Of a stretch of DNA of 64,000 bases, positions 11,442 through 24,872 are shown piece by piece. The DNA lies in the NCBI GenBank assembly GCA_022376925.1, contig JAIOJX010000026.1, positions 203,886,900-203,950,899 on the forward strand, read 5' to 3'. Numbering within the stretch: position 1 is the stretch's first letter; each line of letters starts with the position of its first letter. This DNA comes from Tragulus kanchil (taxonomy: Eukaryota > Chordata > Mammalia > Artiodactyla > Tragulidae). The translations under genes were made by a program, and so were the position numbers. The notes below the pieces were generated by a model, which was not told where the DNA came from, did not search any database, and was given only the letters and a program-made list of their open reading frames with translations.

Positions 11442-13700
11442 AAATGAACATTTGTTAAATGTATCTGGGCCTCGCAATGGCTTGGTGCTACATTCAAAGG
11501 CCTTAGTCTGGCAGTAACTGGGGGTGTGGAGGCACGTAGAAGCTTAGGGAGTAAGTCAGAGCTAAGTCTGTGGACATACAGTAGACTTTTTCTGGCTCCT
11601 GTGTTCATTAAGGCAGCCTTAAATGGAACAAACAAGATTCCAAGCAAGCAACCACTGTGTGGATGACTCTGACCTCTGACCTCTATAGCACTTAACATCA
11701 TTACAGTTTGTTTTCAAATCTCACCCTGTCGTCCCTTTAGCAGCACCCTTTTGCCCTCTCTCATCATTTCCTGATGCTCCCCTGTTTCCATAGACCTCCC
11801 AGCATCCCCCTTGACCACACCTGTCCTGACTAGTGTGCAAGGCCACATGCTCAGAGTCTCTCTCCCATTCCTCTCATTCCACATATCAAGTTTTTCTTAC
11901 CCTCTCAGCTTCCTAATGGACTATTAGCTCTTTGAGAGACAGAACTAGATCTATTCTATATTTTCATGTTGACATACAGAACAAAGATCTCATACAAGGA
12001 AAGTATGAGAAGTAAACATGCTCATTTTGAAAACTTAAACAAAGCAGAATTATATGAAGCCGAGGTCTCCTTTTCTTCTCACTCTCCAGCATACTATGCA
12101 GAGAAGTACATTACTGATGTGTGTCCTTCTAAATATGTGTCATGCACATAGAAGTCACACAAGCACATTTATAGTATATGAGATGTTTTATAATAACAAT
12201 TATCTATATTAATTGATACAAAATTGAATATCTGTATTCATGGATAGATATCTTTATTTTAACAACCATGGAAAAATGCATAACAGGCTTTCCTATATTC
12301 TTCAACAGAGAATACTGAATTTGACTTGATTTGAACCTTATGGCTGAGGTGTATCTACATGAATACCTATCACCCTACATCAATTCTTAAGAACCTACTG
12401 CTTCCTGAAATCCTGCGGTGCCCTCCCACACTGGTGGTTGGTAAATATTTCTTCTGCTAGTAGTGACAGAGAGTGCTGTATTTTCCCCTGTGCCTAGTTT
12501 TAGCATGTCTCTGACTGATGCTTAGTTGTCAGTTATTGCTTTTTGTTGCTATCAGTCTGCTTATTTCTTCACCCTAATACTCCACCTCTGATTTGTTATA
12601 TATCTACAAATTAGACTACCAGCCTTGTTAATCATGTGCATAAGGTGAGGGTAGAGAAATGATGAGACAGCACTTCAGAGGGTCTTCTGGAAATGTGTGG
12701 ACCTTTGGCCATGGATTCTGTGATTTGAGAGGAACCTGAAGAAGACACCCATGACAGACTGCTGACAGATGAGACCAATCAACACAACCAAGATCTTCTT
12801 AAGTGTCCCTCACATAGGGCTTGATTCAGAATTGGAAAATGTCTCCAATTGTCAAAGATGCAAAGAATTCAACTCTGACCAAAAAGAAAATTTATGAAAA
12901 CAATAATGATAAACTTTTTGCCTAATAGCTACAGAGCTTCTTAAATTTGAAGTCACGTGAATTGTGAAAGTAACTAAATATCATCCTTGGCTTCAACATT
13001 CAGACATATTAAAGGGAAAAGAAAATACAGGGTTGGGGGCAGGGAGCTAAAACTCTTGTCAGTAGCTTTGAGCTGCCTCATTTTTTTAGTGGAAAAATTG
13101 TTACAAATGGGTTCCTCAGCATATGTTATTAATTTCATTATCCTGGCTTTTTGCCAACTAAGCATCAAGCCCTGGTTTTTGTGATTTCAGTTGCAACTAG
13201 TAAAACTCATGTGGGCATTAACAGAAACAGACAAGAATTTTTTTTTTTCCCAAATCAACTCCAAGTGACTATTTTAAAGGCTTTTATTTTATGAAGCTAG
13301 TTGGAACATTTGTTTTTGTTGTTGAGAAAATTATGCTTTCCTAAAATATAGTATTCTCAATTTATAGCAACTTTATTTGAAGAAATCTGGATGAATTATT
13401 TACACTAACATAAAAAACTTAAGTAATGTTTTAAAGTGCATCACATTTTATAAACGCTCATATAATTTTTCTCTTTTTACTGTATTACATAGTTTCTTTT
13501 GAAAATAATGAAGACTGTGAAAACAAAAAATCCTTTTCTTCTAGATGAAATTGATAAATGGCAAATTTAGTATCAAAACTTTACCAAGAAGGGTTATTTC
13601 GTATACCTTTGGTGATAATATAATTTTATTGTGAAAACTCATCACTCAAATCACAAAAATATATAGGAATTAGCATCTTCCTTTATCTTTAAGCTGATAC
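11442..13700. other. Mostly unrecognised unique DNA with an L2-like stretch
   Basis: The only recognisable part is about 11730-11960, where the order of pyrimidine-rich blocks ending in GGACTATTAGCTCTTTGAGAGA resembles old L2 sequence. The rest shows no coding, RNA or repeat signal. No duplication occurs between 10620 and 13871, one of the longest duplication-free stretches. Confidence 0.5.
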
Positions 13701-13729
13701 ATATTGAATGGCAATTATGTCAGGTATTT

Positions 13730-13960
13730 TAATAATACCATTTGCTGTTTATCCAGAACTCATTGTATACCAAGCAATGTATACATTATTTCTTAAGAAA
13801 TCCCTACAAACCTTTGATCCAGATGTTTCCATCCCCAACAAATACGAAACTAAAATCAGAGGCAATACATATGTCTTAGACAAGGTCATATTGCTAATAA
13901 ATTTGAATGGGGAATTCAAATCCATGGAGGCATCTAATTCTAAAAATCAGGGTGACCCAC
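13730..13960 (+). mobile_element. MIR-like SINE, old
   Basis: The order of blocks (ATACCAAGCAATGTATACATTA, ATCCCTACAAACCTTTGATC, then AGACAAGGTCATATTGCTAA) follows the MIR consensus for tail-proximal parts. The 103-codon open frame at 13708-14019 falls on this repeat, so I do not treat it as a gene. Confidence 0.55.
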
Positions 13961-16043
13961 TGTTTCAAGTTTTTCTGAGAATGAGAAGCTGCACAGGAGG
14001 AGGAATTTTGATCCTATAACCAGAAAATTCCTAGTGAGTCAATATAGGTTGATTACTCAGAATCTGTCATTTTACCTACCATGGTAGCATTTATCTTGGT
14101 TTGCCCAGGACCTCATGTTCTCTTATTTTAAAGCCCATAATTGCCTAAATTTTCCATTCTTTATTTCTGTCTTTTAATCCTGAGCAGAAGTCCTCATACT
14201 GTATAGTTTTAAATTTTTAATCTTCCTAATAACACAAGACTCTTGAAACTGATATACCCATTCTATATATGCATTCACTCACTTATTAAACAACTATGTA
14301 TTCAATGCCCTCCATGTTGCAGACACAGTGCTTGCAATGGCAAACAAGACAGAGTTTTGCTGTGGAGCTCACACTGACATGAAGGGAGACAGATAAGAAG
14401 GGGGACAGAAGAGTGACTTACAGTCTATTTTACATCTGCGGGTGACTCAGTGTGTGAATGAGATAAGAAAAATAGAGATCAGTCATTTGTTATTTCATGT
14501 GTTATAACCAGGGAAGGTGTGAGCAGTGTTGAGGTAGGAGGGAGCTTCACATGAAGGCCCTGGGGTTGCAGCTGAGAAAGTAATGGCAGTTTACAGCAGA
14601 TAAGACCTCCTTCCGACTGTGCTAAGAGAATTATGGAGAAACTGTTGGGTGGCAACGTGAAGTTCTCCCTTTTTATTCCTCTTTCCCTTTCTCCATCCAG
14701 AAAGCATAAATGCAGACTGCACAATGGGAAAATGCTTCCCTGAAAGGTTTGCAATCTGGCCCTGGTGGCCAGGATCAAGTTAGTACTGGATGTGTACAAA
14801 GAATAGCAAAGTGATGAAAAGAAATTTACAGCTGAAGTTTCATGTTACTGAATTTTATCATGATTCACAATGCATGGCTTGAGAGAGGTGAAAATCACAC
14901 AATCGGAACATTTTGGGGTCACAAAATCAAATTAGACACTATTGGCATTAAGTAAGTGTCTTAGACAAGGTCATATTGCTAATAAATTTGAATGGGGAAT
15001 TCAAATCCATGGAGGCATCTAATTCTAAAAATCAGGGTGACCCACTGTTTCAAGTTTTTCTGAGAATGAGAAGCTGCACAGGAGGAGGAATTTTGATCCT
15101 ATAACCAGAAAATTCCTAGTGAGTCAATATAGGTTGATTACTCAGAATCTGTCATTTTACCTACCATGGTAGCATTTATCTTGGTTTGCCCAGGACCTCA
15201 TGTTCTCTTATTTTAAAGCCCATAATTGCCTAAATTTTCCATTCTTTATTTCTGTCTTTTAATCCTGAGCAGAAGTCCTCATACTGTATAGTTTTAAATT
15301 TTTAATCTTCCTAATAACACAAGACTCTTGAAACTGATATACCCATTCTATATATGCATTCACTCACTTATTAAACAACTATGTATTCAATGCCCTCCAT
15401 GTTGCAGACACAGTGCTTGCAATGGCAAACAAGACAGAGTTTTGCTGTGGAGCTCACACTGACATGAAGGGAGACAGATAAGAAGGGGGACAGAAGAGTG
15501 ACTTACAGTCTATTTTACATCTGCGGGTGACTCAGTGTGTGAATGAGATAAGAAAAATAGAGATCAGTCATTTGTTATTTCATGTGTTATAACCAGGGAA
15601 GGTGTGAGCAGTGTTGAGGTAGGAGGGAGCTTCACATGAAGGCCCTGGGGTTGCAGCTGAGAAAGTAATGGCAGTTTACAGCAGATAAGACCTCCTTCCG
15701 ACTGTGCTAAGAGAATTATGGAGAAACTGTTGGGTGGCAACGTGAAGTTCTCCCTTTTTATTCCTCTTTCCCTTTCTCCATCCAGAAAGCATAAATGCAG
15801 ACTGCACAATGGGAAAATGCTTCCCTGAAAGGTTTGCAATCTGGCCCTGGTGGCCAGGATCAAGTTAGTACTGGATGTGTACAAAGAATAGCAAAGTGAT
15901 GAAAAGAAATTTACAGCTGAAGTTTCATGTTACTGAATTTTATCATGATTCACAATGCATGGCTTGAGAGAGGTGAAAATCACACAATCGGAACATTTTG
16001 GGGTCACAAAATCAAATTAGACACTATTGGCATTAAGTAAGTG
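13872..16043. repeat. Tandem duplication 5 (unit 1,085 bp, 3-bp microhomology)
   Basis: Copy 1 is 13872-14956 and copy 2 is 14957-16043. The junction ...AGTAAGTGTCTTAG shares TGT with both flanks and has no spacer. The copies look identical. The first unit begins inside the MIR-like relic at about 13730-13960. The unit contains an L2-like stretch at about 14275-14360; otherwise its content is unrecognised. Confidence 0.96.
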
Positions 16044-16129
16044 TTCTGTTTTTGGGGGGTCCCATGGTCTTAGTTGTATGAACAAAGCAAAAATAATGAT
16101 GATAATCACATGACTTAGGCACTGAACAA

Positions 16130-16345
16130 TACCAAACCACATGAGTGTCTTGCATTTGATTAGTGACTTACAGCTTTCAATACTCTTTTCTTAGCATTAT
16201 TATTTATTCCTTACAAAACCCAGTGGAGCAGGCAGGGAGCATACCAACAATACCACTTTATACATGATGAAAGTGACATTCATAAAAGTAAATGTTTGAT
16301 GACTAGTCAAAATCACATTTGTAGAAAGTAGTGGGGCCAAATTTA
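16130..16345 (+). mobile_element. MIR-like relic
   Basis: Blocks such as TTATTCCTTACAAAACCCAGTGGAG, TACATGATGAAAGTGACATTC and AGTCAAAATCACATTTG follow the MIR pattern (balance counts, fraction of the old SINE body) with high divergence. Confidence 0.5.
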
Positions 16346-16351
16346 GAGTAC

Positions 16352-18584
16352 AAACTTTATTATTAGTTCAGCAGTTCCATGTGTGCATGTCATTTTGAAG
16401 AGACACTATTGAAAAGTGTATACTCAGGGAAAAGTGTCAAGTCGATAAGTGCCTGTCTCCTTTGGTAATGCCAAACATCATTTCACCATAATGCCAAGTG
16501 CCTCAACTCATCTTTCTGTGTACCGTTGAGTACCATGTTTATCTTGGAAATTCTGTTCATGTCCTGAAAGGTGAGAGGACAAGTCAGGGTTCTTAATCTC
16601 ACTGTGTCACTCACCTTTCTTCTGGTCATCTTCAAAGTCCCATTACCCTTTCTTCCAGAGCAACTATTTAATCTCTCTGAAAGTAGACCTACCAGCCTTT
16701 TTCTCTCCCACTCACACACAGGAAAAATGAAAACATTAAATAGGTCAATGGTCTCAGTGGAGAAAAGTGTATCACTCCCTGTCCGCCCCTTCAAGATATC
16801 CCCATTTATCTACTCGCTCAAGAATCTTCAAAAAAAATCAAGTTACTATCTATCTCTCTGATTCCCATACCCAAGTTTCTTTCCAAAGTTTTATTCTCTG
16901 TTGTCTTCCTCACCCTGTTCTCTCTTTAATCAGTCATTAAATATTGTAATTTTTGCTGTTCAAATCACCTTACTCCTCTCCATCCTCTGGGGCTATCCAG
17001 GTTTCAACTTTTTTATCTCTTCCATTGAACTCAGTCTCTTAGAGTACTCCTGTCACCAGTTCCTTCCTCATTTCATCTGTCCTCACCTCACTGCAGAATG
17101 ATCTTCCCAGTCCAAACTGATCATGACAGTCTCCTTTACTATAAAAACCCCTGTTGACTCTTCCTAACCCACTATATGGAATCCAGATTCCTTAGCTTGA
17201 CACATAAGACTCCTCACAAGCTGATCCAGATCTCCTTTTTCAAGCTTTATTTCCTGCCTCAATCATTCTTCCTCCTTTCATGGCTCCACACAGGTGCAGT
17301 TGGTCTTCCCTCTGCTTGCTAGATGCTCATTCATCCTCTAATACCCAGCTCAAGGGTCACCATCTCTCATCCCTCTGTGGGATTTCACAGTATTTTGATT
17401 ATACCCCCTTTCAGCAGATCTTGCCATATGGCATGACAAGTTCCCTCTTCTGTATTCTTCTCCCTACAAAACTTTATTATTAGTTCAGCAGTTCCATGTG
17501 TGCATGTCATTTTGAAGAGACACTATTGAAAAGTGTATACTCAGGGAAAAGTGTCAAGTCGATAAGTGCCTGTCTCCTTTGGTAATGCCAAACATCATTT
17601 CACCATAATGCCAAGTGCCTCAACTCATCTTTCTGTGTACCGTTGAGTACCATGTTTATCTTGGAAATTCTGTTCATGTCCTGAAAGGTGAGAGGACAAG
17701 TCAGGGTTCTTAATCTCACTGTGTCACTCACCTTTCTTCTGGTCATCTTCAAAGTCCCATTACCCTTTCTTCCAGAGCAACTATTTAATCTCTCTGAAAG
17801 TAGACCTACCACCCTTTTTTCTCTCCCACTCACACACAGGAAAAATGAAAACATTAAATAGGTCAATGGTCTCAGTGGAGAAAAGTGTATCACTCCCTGT
17901 CCGCCCCTTCAAGATATCCCCATTTATCTACTCGCTCAAGAATCTTCAAAAAAAATCAAGTTACTATCTATCTCTCTGATTCCCATACCCAAGTTTCTTT
18001 CCAAAGTTTTATTCTCTGTTGTCTTCCTCACCCTGTTCTCTCTTTAATCAGTCATTAAATATTGTAATTTTTGCTGTTCAAATCACCTTACTCCTCTCCA
18101 TCCTCTGGGGCTATCCAGGTTTCAACTTTTTTATCTCTTCCATTGAACTCAGTCTCTTAGAGTACTCCTGTCACCAGTTCCTTCCTCATTTCATCTGTCC
18201 TCACCTCACTGCAGAATGATCTTCCCAGTCCAAACTGATCATGACAGTCTCCTTTACTATAAAAACCCCTGTTGACTCTTCCTAACCCACTATATGGAAT
18301 CCAGATTCCTTAGCTTGACACATAAGACTCCTCACAAGCTGATCCAGATCTCCTTTTTCAAGCTTTATTTCCTGCCTCAATCATTCTTCCTCCTTTCATG
18401 GCTCCACACAGGTGCAGTTGGTCTTCCCTCTGCTTGCTAGATGCTCATTCATCCTCTAATACCCAGCTCAAGGGTCACCATCTCTCATCCCTCTGTGGGA
18501 TTTCACAGTATTTTGATTATACCCCCTTTCAGCAGATCTTGCCATATGGCATGACAAGTTCCCCTCTTCTGTATTCTTCTCCCT
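16352..18584. repeat. Tandem duplication 6 (unit about 1,117 bp)
   Basis: Copy 1 is 16352-17465 and copy 2 about 17467-18584, joined within ACAAAA. Differences are few: a pyrimidine-run change at about 16690-16702 versus 17809-17821, and TTCCCTC versus TTCCCCTC near the right end. The unit contains pyrimidine-rich, L2-like sequence (about 17100-17460). Confidence 0.95.
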
Positions 18585-20401
18585 GATTGTGCTGTGGTGA
18601 GCTCACTCCTTGGCACATAGTAAGTTCTTCATAAACTTTTCAGACAATATTGATAGGAATAAAGAAACACTTGAATGGAGGGAGGGGATTGGGAAACTTT
18701 ATTGCATAAATATCAACATACATGCCTTTTTTTTCACCAGAAGAGAAGAAAAAGTTCAACTTTACAATCAATAACTTACATAAACGTGTGTGCTCTGCAT
18801 GTATGTATATGTATTTGCCCTAGTAACTATCCTCTGGGTGTATTTCAACTACTGTAGCTTTAACAGCTGTCATACATGTAAATATTGCAGTAAATTTAAG
18901 TTTGCAGTTTTATGGCATGAAAGTGAAAATGAAAAATTCCAGTGAAACACTAGACTGTAGCAGCATCAGAGGCTGAACACTACAGATCATATCACAAGAT
19001 GTAAAAGCACATAAAGTAGTGAACCTTTTTTGACCTCTGACAAAATGCACCATTAAGGGACTAATAACTCATAGTTTTTATAATTAAAAGATCGAAATAT
19101 ATCACCAACTGTGAATTTTAGTTAATTCTCTATTAAAATAAGAGCAATAAAATGAAATACTAGTAGTATTTGAATAGTTATTTCACCCTATTCTCTTGTA
19201 TTTTCTAATTTGCCTGTAGCAGACGTATATTATTTTAATAATGGGACAACAAAATAAAATAGCATACTTACATGACCCTAAAATTTTTCTTTGTTTATTT
19301 TCTAATTTGAAAAAGCATTTTTTAGCCTCACTGCAGAATGATCTTCCCAGTCCAAACTGATCATGACAGTCTCCTTTACTATAAAAACCCCTGTTGACTC
19401 TTCCTAACCCACTATATGGAATCCAGATTCCTTAGCTTGACACATAAGACTCCTCACAAGCTGATCCAGATCTCCTTTTTCAAGCTTTATTTCCTGCCTC
19501 AATCATTCTTCCTCCTTTCATGGCTCCACACAGGTGCAGTTGGTCTTCCCTCTGCTTGCTAGATGCTCATTCATCCTCTAATACCCAGCTCAAGGGTCAC
19601 CATCTCTCATCCCTCTGTGGGATTTCACAGTATTTTGATTATACCCCCTTTCAGCAGATCTTGCCATATGGCATGACAAGTTCCCCTCTTCTGTATTCTT
19701 CTCCCTGATTGTGCTGTGGTGAGCTCACTCCTTGGCACATAGTAAGTTCTTCATAAACTTTTCAGACAATATTGATAGGAATAAAGAAACACTTGAATGG
19801 AGGGAGGGGATTGGGAAACTTTATTGCATAAATATCAACATACATGCCTTTTTTTTCACCAGAAGAGAAGAAAAAGTTCAACTTTACAATCAATAACTTA
19901 CATAAACGTGTGTGCTCTGCATGTATGTATATGTATTTGCCCTAGTAACTATCCTCTGGGTGTATTTCAACTACTGTAGCTTTAACAGCTGTCATACATG
20001 TAAATATTGCAGTAAATTTAAGTTTGCAGTTTTATGGCATGAAAGTGAAAATGAAAAATTCCAGTGAAACACTAGACTGTAGCAGCATCAGAGGCTGAAC
20101 ACTACAGATCATATCACAAGATGTAAAAGCACATAAAGTAGTGAACCTTTTTTGACCTCTGACAAAAATGCACCATTAAGGGACTAATAACTCATAGTTT
20201 TTATAATTAAAAGATCGAAATATATCACCAACTGTGAATTTTAGTTAATTCTCTATTAAAATAAGAGCAATAAAATGAAATACTAGTAGTATTTGAATAG
20301 TTATTTCACCCTATTCTCTTGTATTTTCTAATTTGCCTGTAGCAGACGTATATTATTTTAATAATGGGACAACAAAATAAAAAATAGCATACTTACATGA
20401 C
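18204..20401. repeat. Tandem duplication 7 (unit 1,122 bp, 49-bp spacer)
   Basis: Copy 1 is 18204-19276, followed by a 49-bp AT-rich spacer at 19277-19325, then copy 2 at 19326-20401. Differences are A-run indels near the right end (19041 region; 19253 versus 20378). Because it starts inside duplication 6, the segment 17086-17465 / 18204-18584 / 19326-19706 exists three times. It contains a MIR/L2-like tail (TTGGCACATAGTAAGTTCTTCA). Confidence 0.95.
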
Positions 20402-22184
20402 TGTAGGCCAAAGAAAAGTTAAATCAATCAATGGTTAGATGCAATTTTCAGCTGCTTATATTAGATATTTCTTTAGATTCATAGACTTTAAATTATACTT
20501 TTACTAAATGACAGTTTGGTTTGTTTTAATTTTACTTTAAAATTATTCTTATTTGTGATGGTAACTTTGCCGTATAGAAAACACTTAATTATTAAGACTT
20601 GTTTCTAGATTCCTTTTCTAGATTTCTTTGGTCTGTCTTTGGTCTTTCACCTAGGCTTCCATAGTGGTTTAGATGGTGAAGAATCTGTCTGTAATGCAGG
20701 AGACCCTAGTTTAATCCCCAGGTCAAGAAGATCCCCTGGAGAAGGGAATGGCTACCCATTCAAGTATTCTTATCGGGAGAATCTCATGGAGCCTGGCAGG
20801 CTACAGTCCATGGGATTGCAAAGAGTTGGCGATTTTTACTACTAGGACTACTCTTATTAGAGTTCTGTATTATGTTTTTAATAACTAGAGGAGCTAATTG
20901 TCCCAGAATTCTTCTTTCCCAAAAATTTCTTTGATTTCTTGGCTTTTTATTCTTCTGGACACCTATGAATTTGAGAAATTCTCACTGAGATTTCCACTAC
21001 TATAGATGATACTACATCTATAACCAAATTTGAGAAAAATTGTCATTTTCACATTAAGGATCTTATCTATCATTGTAGAAGGATTACTATTCCTTATTAA
21101 AGTTAAAAGTATGGTAAATGAAAAATTCCAGTGAAACACTAGACTGTAGCAGCATCAGAGGCTGAACACTACAGATCATATCACAAGATGTAAAAGCACA
21201 TAAAGTAGTGAACCTTTTTTGACCTCTGACCAAAATGCACCATTAAGGGACTAATAACTCATAGTTTTTATAATTAAAAGATCGAAATATATCACCAACT
21301 GTGAATTTTAGTTAATTCTCTATTAAAATAAGAGCAATAAAATGAAATACTAGTAGTATTTGAATAGTTATTTCACCCTATTCTCTTGTATTTTCTAATT
21401 TGCCTGTAGCAGACGTATATTATTTTAATAATGGGACAACAAAATAAAAAATAGCATACTTACATGACTGTAGGCCAAAGAAAAGTTAAATCAATCAATG
21501 GTTAGATGCAATTTTCAGCTGCTTATATTAGATATTTCTTTAGATTCATAGACTTTAAATTATACTTTTACTAAATGACAGTTTGGTTTGTTTTAATTTT
21601 ACTTTAAAATTATTCTTATTTGTGATGGTAACTTTGCCGTATAGAAAACACTTAATTATTAAGACTTGTTTCTAGATTCCTTTTCTAGATTTCTTTGGTC
21701 TGTCTTTGGTCTTTCACCTAGGCTTCCATAGTGGTTTAGATGGTGAAGAATCTGTCTGTAATGCAGGAGACCCTAGTTTAATCCCCAGGTCAAGAAGATC
21801 CCCTGGAGAAGGGAATGGCTACCCATTCAAGTATTCTTATCGGGAGAATCTCATGGAGCCTGGCAGGCTACAGTCCATGGGATTGCAAAGAGTTGGCGAT
21901 TTTTACTACTAGGACTACTCTTATTAGAGTTCTGTATTATGTTTTTAATAACTAGAGGAGCTAATTGTCCCAGAATTCTTCTTTCCCAAAAATTTCTTTG
22001 ATTTCTTGGCTTTTTATTCTTCTGGACACCTATGAATTTGAGAAATTCTCACTGAGATTTCCACTACTATAGATGATACTACATCTATAACCAAATTTGA
22101 GAAAAATTGTCATTTTCACATTAAGGATCTTATCTATCATTGTAGAAGGATTACTATTCCTTATTAAAGTTAAAAGTATGGTAA
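20048..22184. repeat. Tandem duplication 8 (unit 1,067 bp, 3-bp microhomology)
   Basis: Copy 1 is 20048-21114 and copy 2 is 21115-22184. The junction shares AAA with both flanks. One small difference lies early in copy 2 (GACCAAAATGC at about 21228 versus GACAAAAATGC). Segment 18926-19276 / 20048-20401 / 21115-21468 is present three times. Each full unit carries one Bov-tA. Confidence 0.95.
20652..20846 (+). mobile_element. Bov-tA SINE
   Basis: AGGCTTCCATAGTGGTTTAGATGG, CTGTAATGCAGGAGACC, AAGATCCCCTGGAGAAGGGA and GCAGGCTACAGTCCATGGG give the complete Bov-tA order. The 68-codon open frame over it is a SINE translation. The duplicate is at 21719-21913. Confidence 0.93.
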
Positions 22185-22523
22185 AGAAGTTAAAAGACAG
22201 TATTGATTGACTTTAGAGAAAATTTTAGATAAATACCTGATTTGTTGGTCCAAGGCCAAAATGCCAATCTCTCCATTGCCCACTCCTATGCAACTGAACA
22301 TTCTCTTACTATACATATATTCCTCATGATAAAAAAGATTTTGTCTTCTTTCAACTCTTAATTGTGATTTTTGCCTGTGCGTATGTAACACAGTGTGCCT
22401 GGAAAATTCATTTTAGCTTTCATTCAAACTGTGAAGAAAGCATCATATATTTTATAATATAGGAGGGAGACAACCACAGGGAAAAGGAAAATGATCAAAT
22501 TAAGCTAGTCTCATAACTCTCTT

Positions 22524-22716
22524 GTTGTTGTATTGGTTGCTCACTCATGTCCGATCCTTTATGACCCCATGGACTGTACTGGAATTCTCCAGGCAGGAAT
22601 ATCAGAGTGGGCTGACATTCCCTTCTCCAGGATATCTTTCTGACTCAGGAATTGAACTCTGATCTCCCACACTGCAGGTGGATTCTTTACCATTTGAGCC
22701 ACCAGGGAAGCCCTAA
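22524..22716 (-). mobile_element. Bov-tA SINE (antisense) with perfect target duplication
   Basis: The reverse complement reads GGGCTTCCCTGGTGGCTCAAATGG at the right edge, with the Bov-A body to the left. It is flanked by perfect 15-bp direct repeats TCTCATAACTCTCTT at 22509-22523 and 22717-22731, which indicates insertion by LINE machinery. Confidence 0.95.
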
Positions 22717-22731
22717 TCTCATAACTCTCTT

Positions 22732-23409
22732 CTTTAAATGGGGGTAAACTAAACCTAAGGACGTTCAGATTCAGGAGTCAATTCTCCTCTTGATCCTAGA
22801 CAATTAAAGGTCATGTGTTCCTCGTATAAGCCAAAGAAAACCACAGTGAATCTATTATTTGAGAGCTGTTATTTTGGGATGTTGCTGCTAGAATCCCTTA
22901 GAGTTCTTCCTGTAACCTTGAGCCATTCCTCTAGACTCTATTCACCAGTCACATACAACTGTATATAATCATACATTACAAAGTGAAACTTCTAAAAGTT
23001 TTAAATTAGATTTTGAAACAGTATTTTAAAAAATATCTTTAGGGATTCTTCCTTATAAACTTTATAGGTACTGGTTTTATTTATGATGGCATGGAACAAC
23101 TGTGATTCTTAAGAGAATTTTCAGTTAACTTCAGCTTTTGCCATTCTGTCACTGTGTTAGTACAAATATTTGTCTGTTGTTTAATTATAAATGTCTGGAC
23201 TGCAGTCTGAGTTTGTCATTGCATTTTTTTTCTTTTTTATTGGATATTTTGGAAATATTATAAGAACAAATGATGGAGCATAGAAATGTGGGAAAATGTG
23301 GTATCTGATGAAAATATGGGATTTTTTTCCCCAAACGTGAATTTACCTATTTCATTTTCACTTGGGCAAAACTACTTCCTGATCCCTAATGAAAGAGTCT
23401 ACATTTGGA
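22732..23409. other. No recognised feature
   Basis: Unique AT-rich sequence without a convincing coding, RNA or repeat signal. Not duplicated. Confidence 0.5.
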
Positions 23410-23617
23410 TACCACTGGCTTAGACAATAAAAAATCCAGCTGCAATACAGGAGACCCAGGTTCAGTCCCTCGGTAGGGAAGATATAGAGAAGGGAACAGC
23501 TATCCACTCAGTATTCTTGCCTGGAGAATTCCATGGACAGACAAACCTGAAAGGCTATAGTCGTAGGTTTACAAAGAGTCAGACACCGCTGAGTGACTAA
23601 CACTTTCACTTTCACGT
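23410..23617 (+). mobile_element. Bov-tA SINE, diverged
   Basis: CAGCTGCAATACAGGAGACCC, the box-B-like GGTTCAGTCCCTCGG, CAGTATTCTTGCCTGGAGAA and AGAGTCAGACACCGCTGAGTG identify it, with several small deletions compared with its relatives here. Confidence 0.85.
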
Positions 23618-23665
23618 GGATACTTGAATTTTTCAGGAAAACAAAATTCTTTTTCAAGTGGGATG

Positions 23666-23680
23666 AAAACTATACTAATT
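23666..23680 (+). repeat. L1 target-site duplication, left
   Basis: AAAACTATACTAATT, 15 of 15 identical to 26350-26364. Confidence 0.93.
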
Positions 23681-24872
23681 AACAGAGCTGGAGGAATCAG
23701 CCTCCCTAACTTCAGACTATACTACAAAGCAACAGTCATCAAGACAGTATGGTACTGGCACAAAAACAGAACTATAGACCAATGGAACAAGATTGAGAAC
23801 CCAGAGATAAACCCACACACCTATGGGTACCTTATTTTTGACAAAGGAGGCGAAATGGGACAAAGACAGCCTCTTCAACAAGTGGTGCTGGGAAAATTGG
23901 ACAGCTACATGCAAAAAAATGAAGTTGGAACATACCCTGACACCATACACTAAGATCAACTCAAAATGGATTAAAGACCTAAATGTAAGACCAGAAACCA
24001 TCAAACTCTTAGAGGAGAATATAGGCAAAACCCTCAAGGACATCAATCAAAGCAAGATCTTCTCTGACCCACCAACTAAAATAGCAGAACTGAAAAGAAA
24101 AATGAACACGTGGGACCTCATGAAACTTAAAAGCTTTTGTACAGCAAAAGAAATTACAAAAAAGCTGAAAAGACACCCCACAGAGTGGGAGAAAATCATA
24201 GCAAATGAAACAACAGACAAAGAATTAATCTCCAAAATCTACAAGCAACTCAGACAACTCAGCACTGGAAAAACGAACAACCCAATCAAAAAATGGGAAA
24301 AGGACCTAAACAGACACCTCTCCAAAGACGACATACAGATAGCCCCAAAACACATGGAACGATGCTCAACCTCACTTATAATTAGAGAAATGCAAATCAA
24401 AACTACAATGAGATATCACCTCACACCTGTCAGAATGGCCATCATCAAAAAATCTGCAGACAATAAATGCTGGAGAGGGTGCGGAGAAAAAGGGACCCTC
24501 TTGCATTGCTGGTGGAAATGTCAATTGATACAACCTCTATGGAAGACAGTATGGAGATTCCTTCAAAAACTAAAAATAGAAGCACCCTATGACCCAGCAA
24601 TCCCACTCTTAGGCTTATACCCTCATGAAATCAAAACTGAAAGAAGCACCTGTACCCCAATGTTCATTGCAGCTCTCTATACAATAGCCAGAACATGGAA
24701 GCAACCTAGATGCCCATCGATTAATGAATGGATACAGAAGCTCTGGTACATATATACAATGGAATACTACTCAGCTGTTAAAAGAAATGCAGAAGACTCA
24801 GTCCTAATGAAGTGGATGGCTCTAGAACCTATCATAAAAAGTGAAGTAAGTCAAAAAGAGAAAGATAAGTAA
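23681..24872 (+). pseudogene. L1 ORF2 C-terminal fragment (reading frame mostly open)
   Basis: The frame open at 23823-24872 (349 codons) is the C-terminal part of L1 ORF2p, downstream of the reverse-transcriptase core. Recognisable pieces are [25 protein letters not shown], the Cys-rich stretch [18 protein letters not shown] (about 24470-24523), [12 protein letters not shown], and [15 protein letters not shown] near the end. Upstream ORF2 codons ([10 protein letters not shown]...IFDKGG) lie in a different frame at 23624-23953, so there is a frameshift near 23850. Endonuclease and reverse-transcriptase catalytic parts are absent. A nonfunctional retrotransposon remnant; the methionine at 23823 is internal and not a start. 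Confidence 0.93.

Noticed and set aside
13708..14019. 103-codon open frame as a small gene
   Set aside because: Overlaps a MIR-like repeat and the start of duplication 5; no recognisable domain.
23823..24872. A 349-codon open frame as a cellular gene
   Set aside because: Its sequence is the C-terminal end of L1 ORF2p inside a truncated LINE with target duplications; no promoter, upstream domains or true start.
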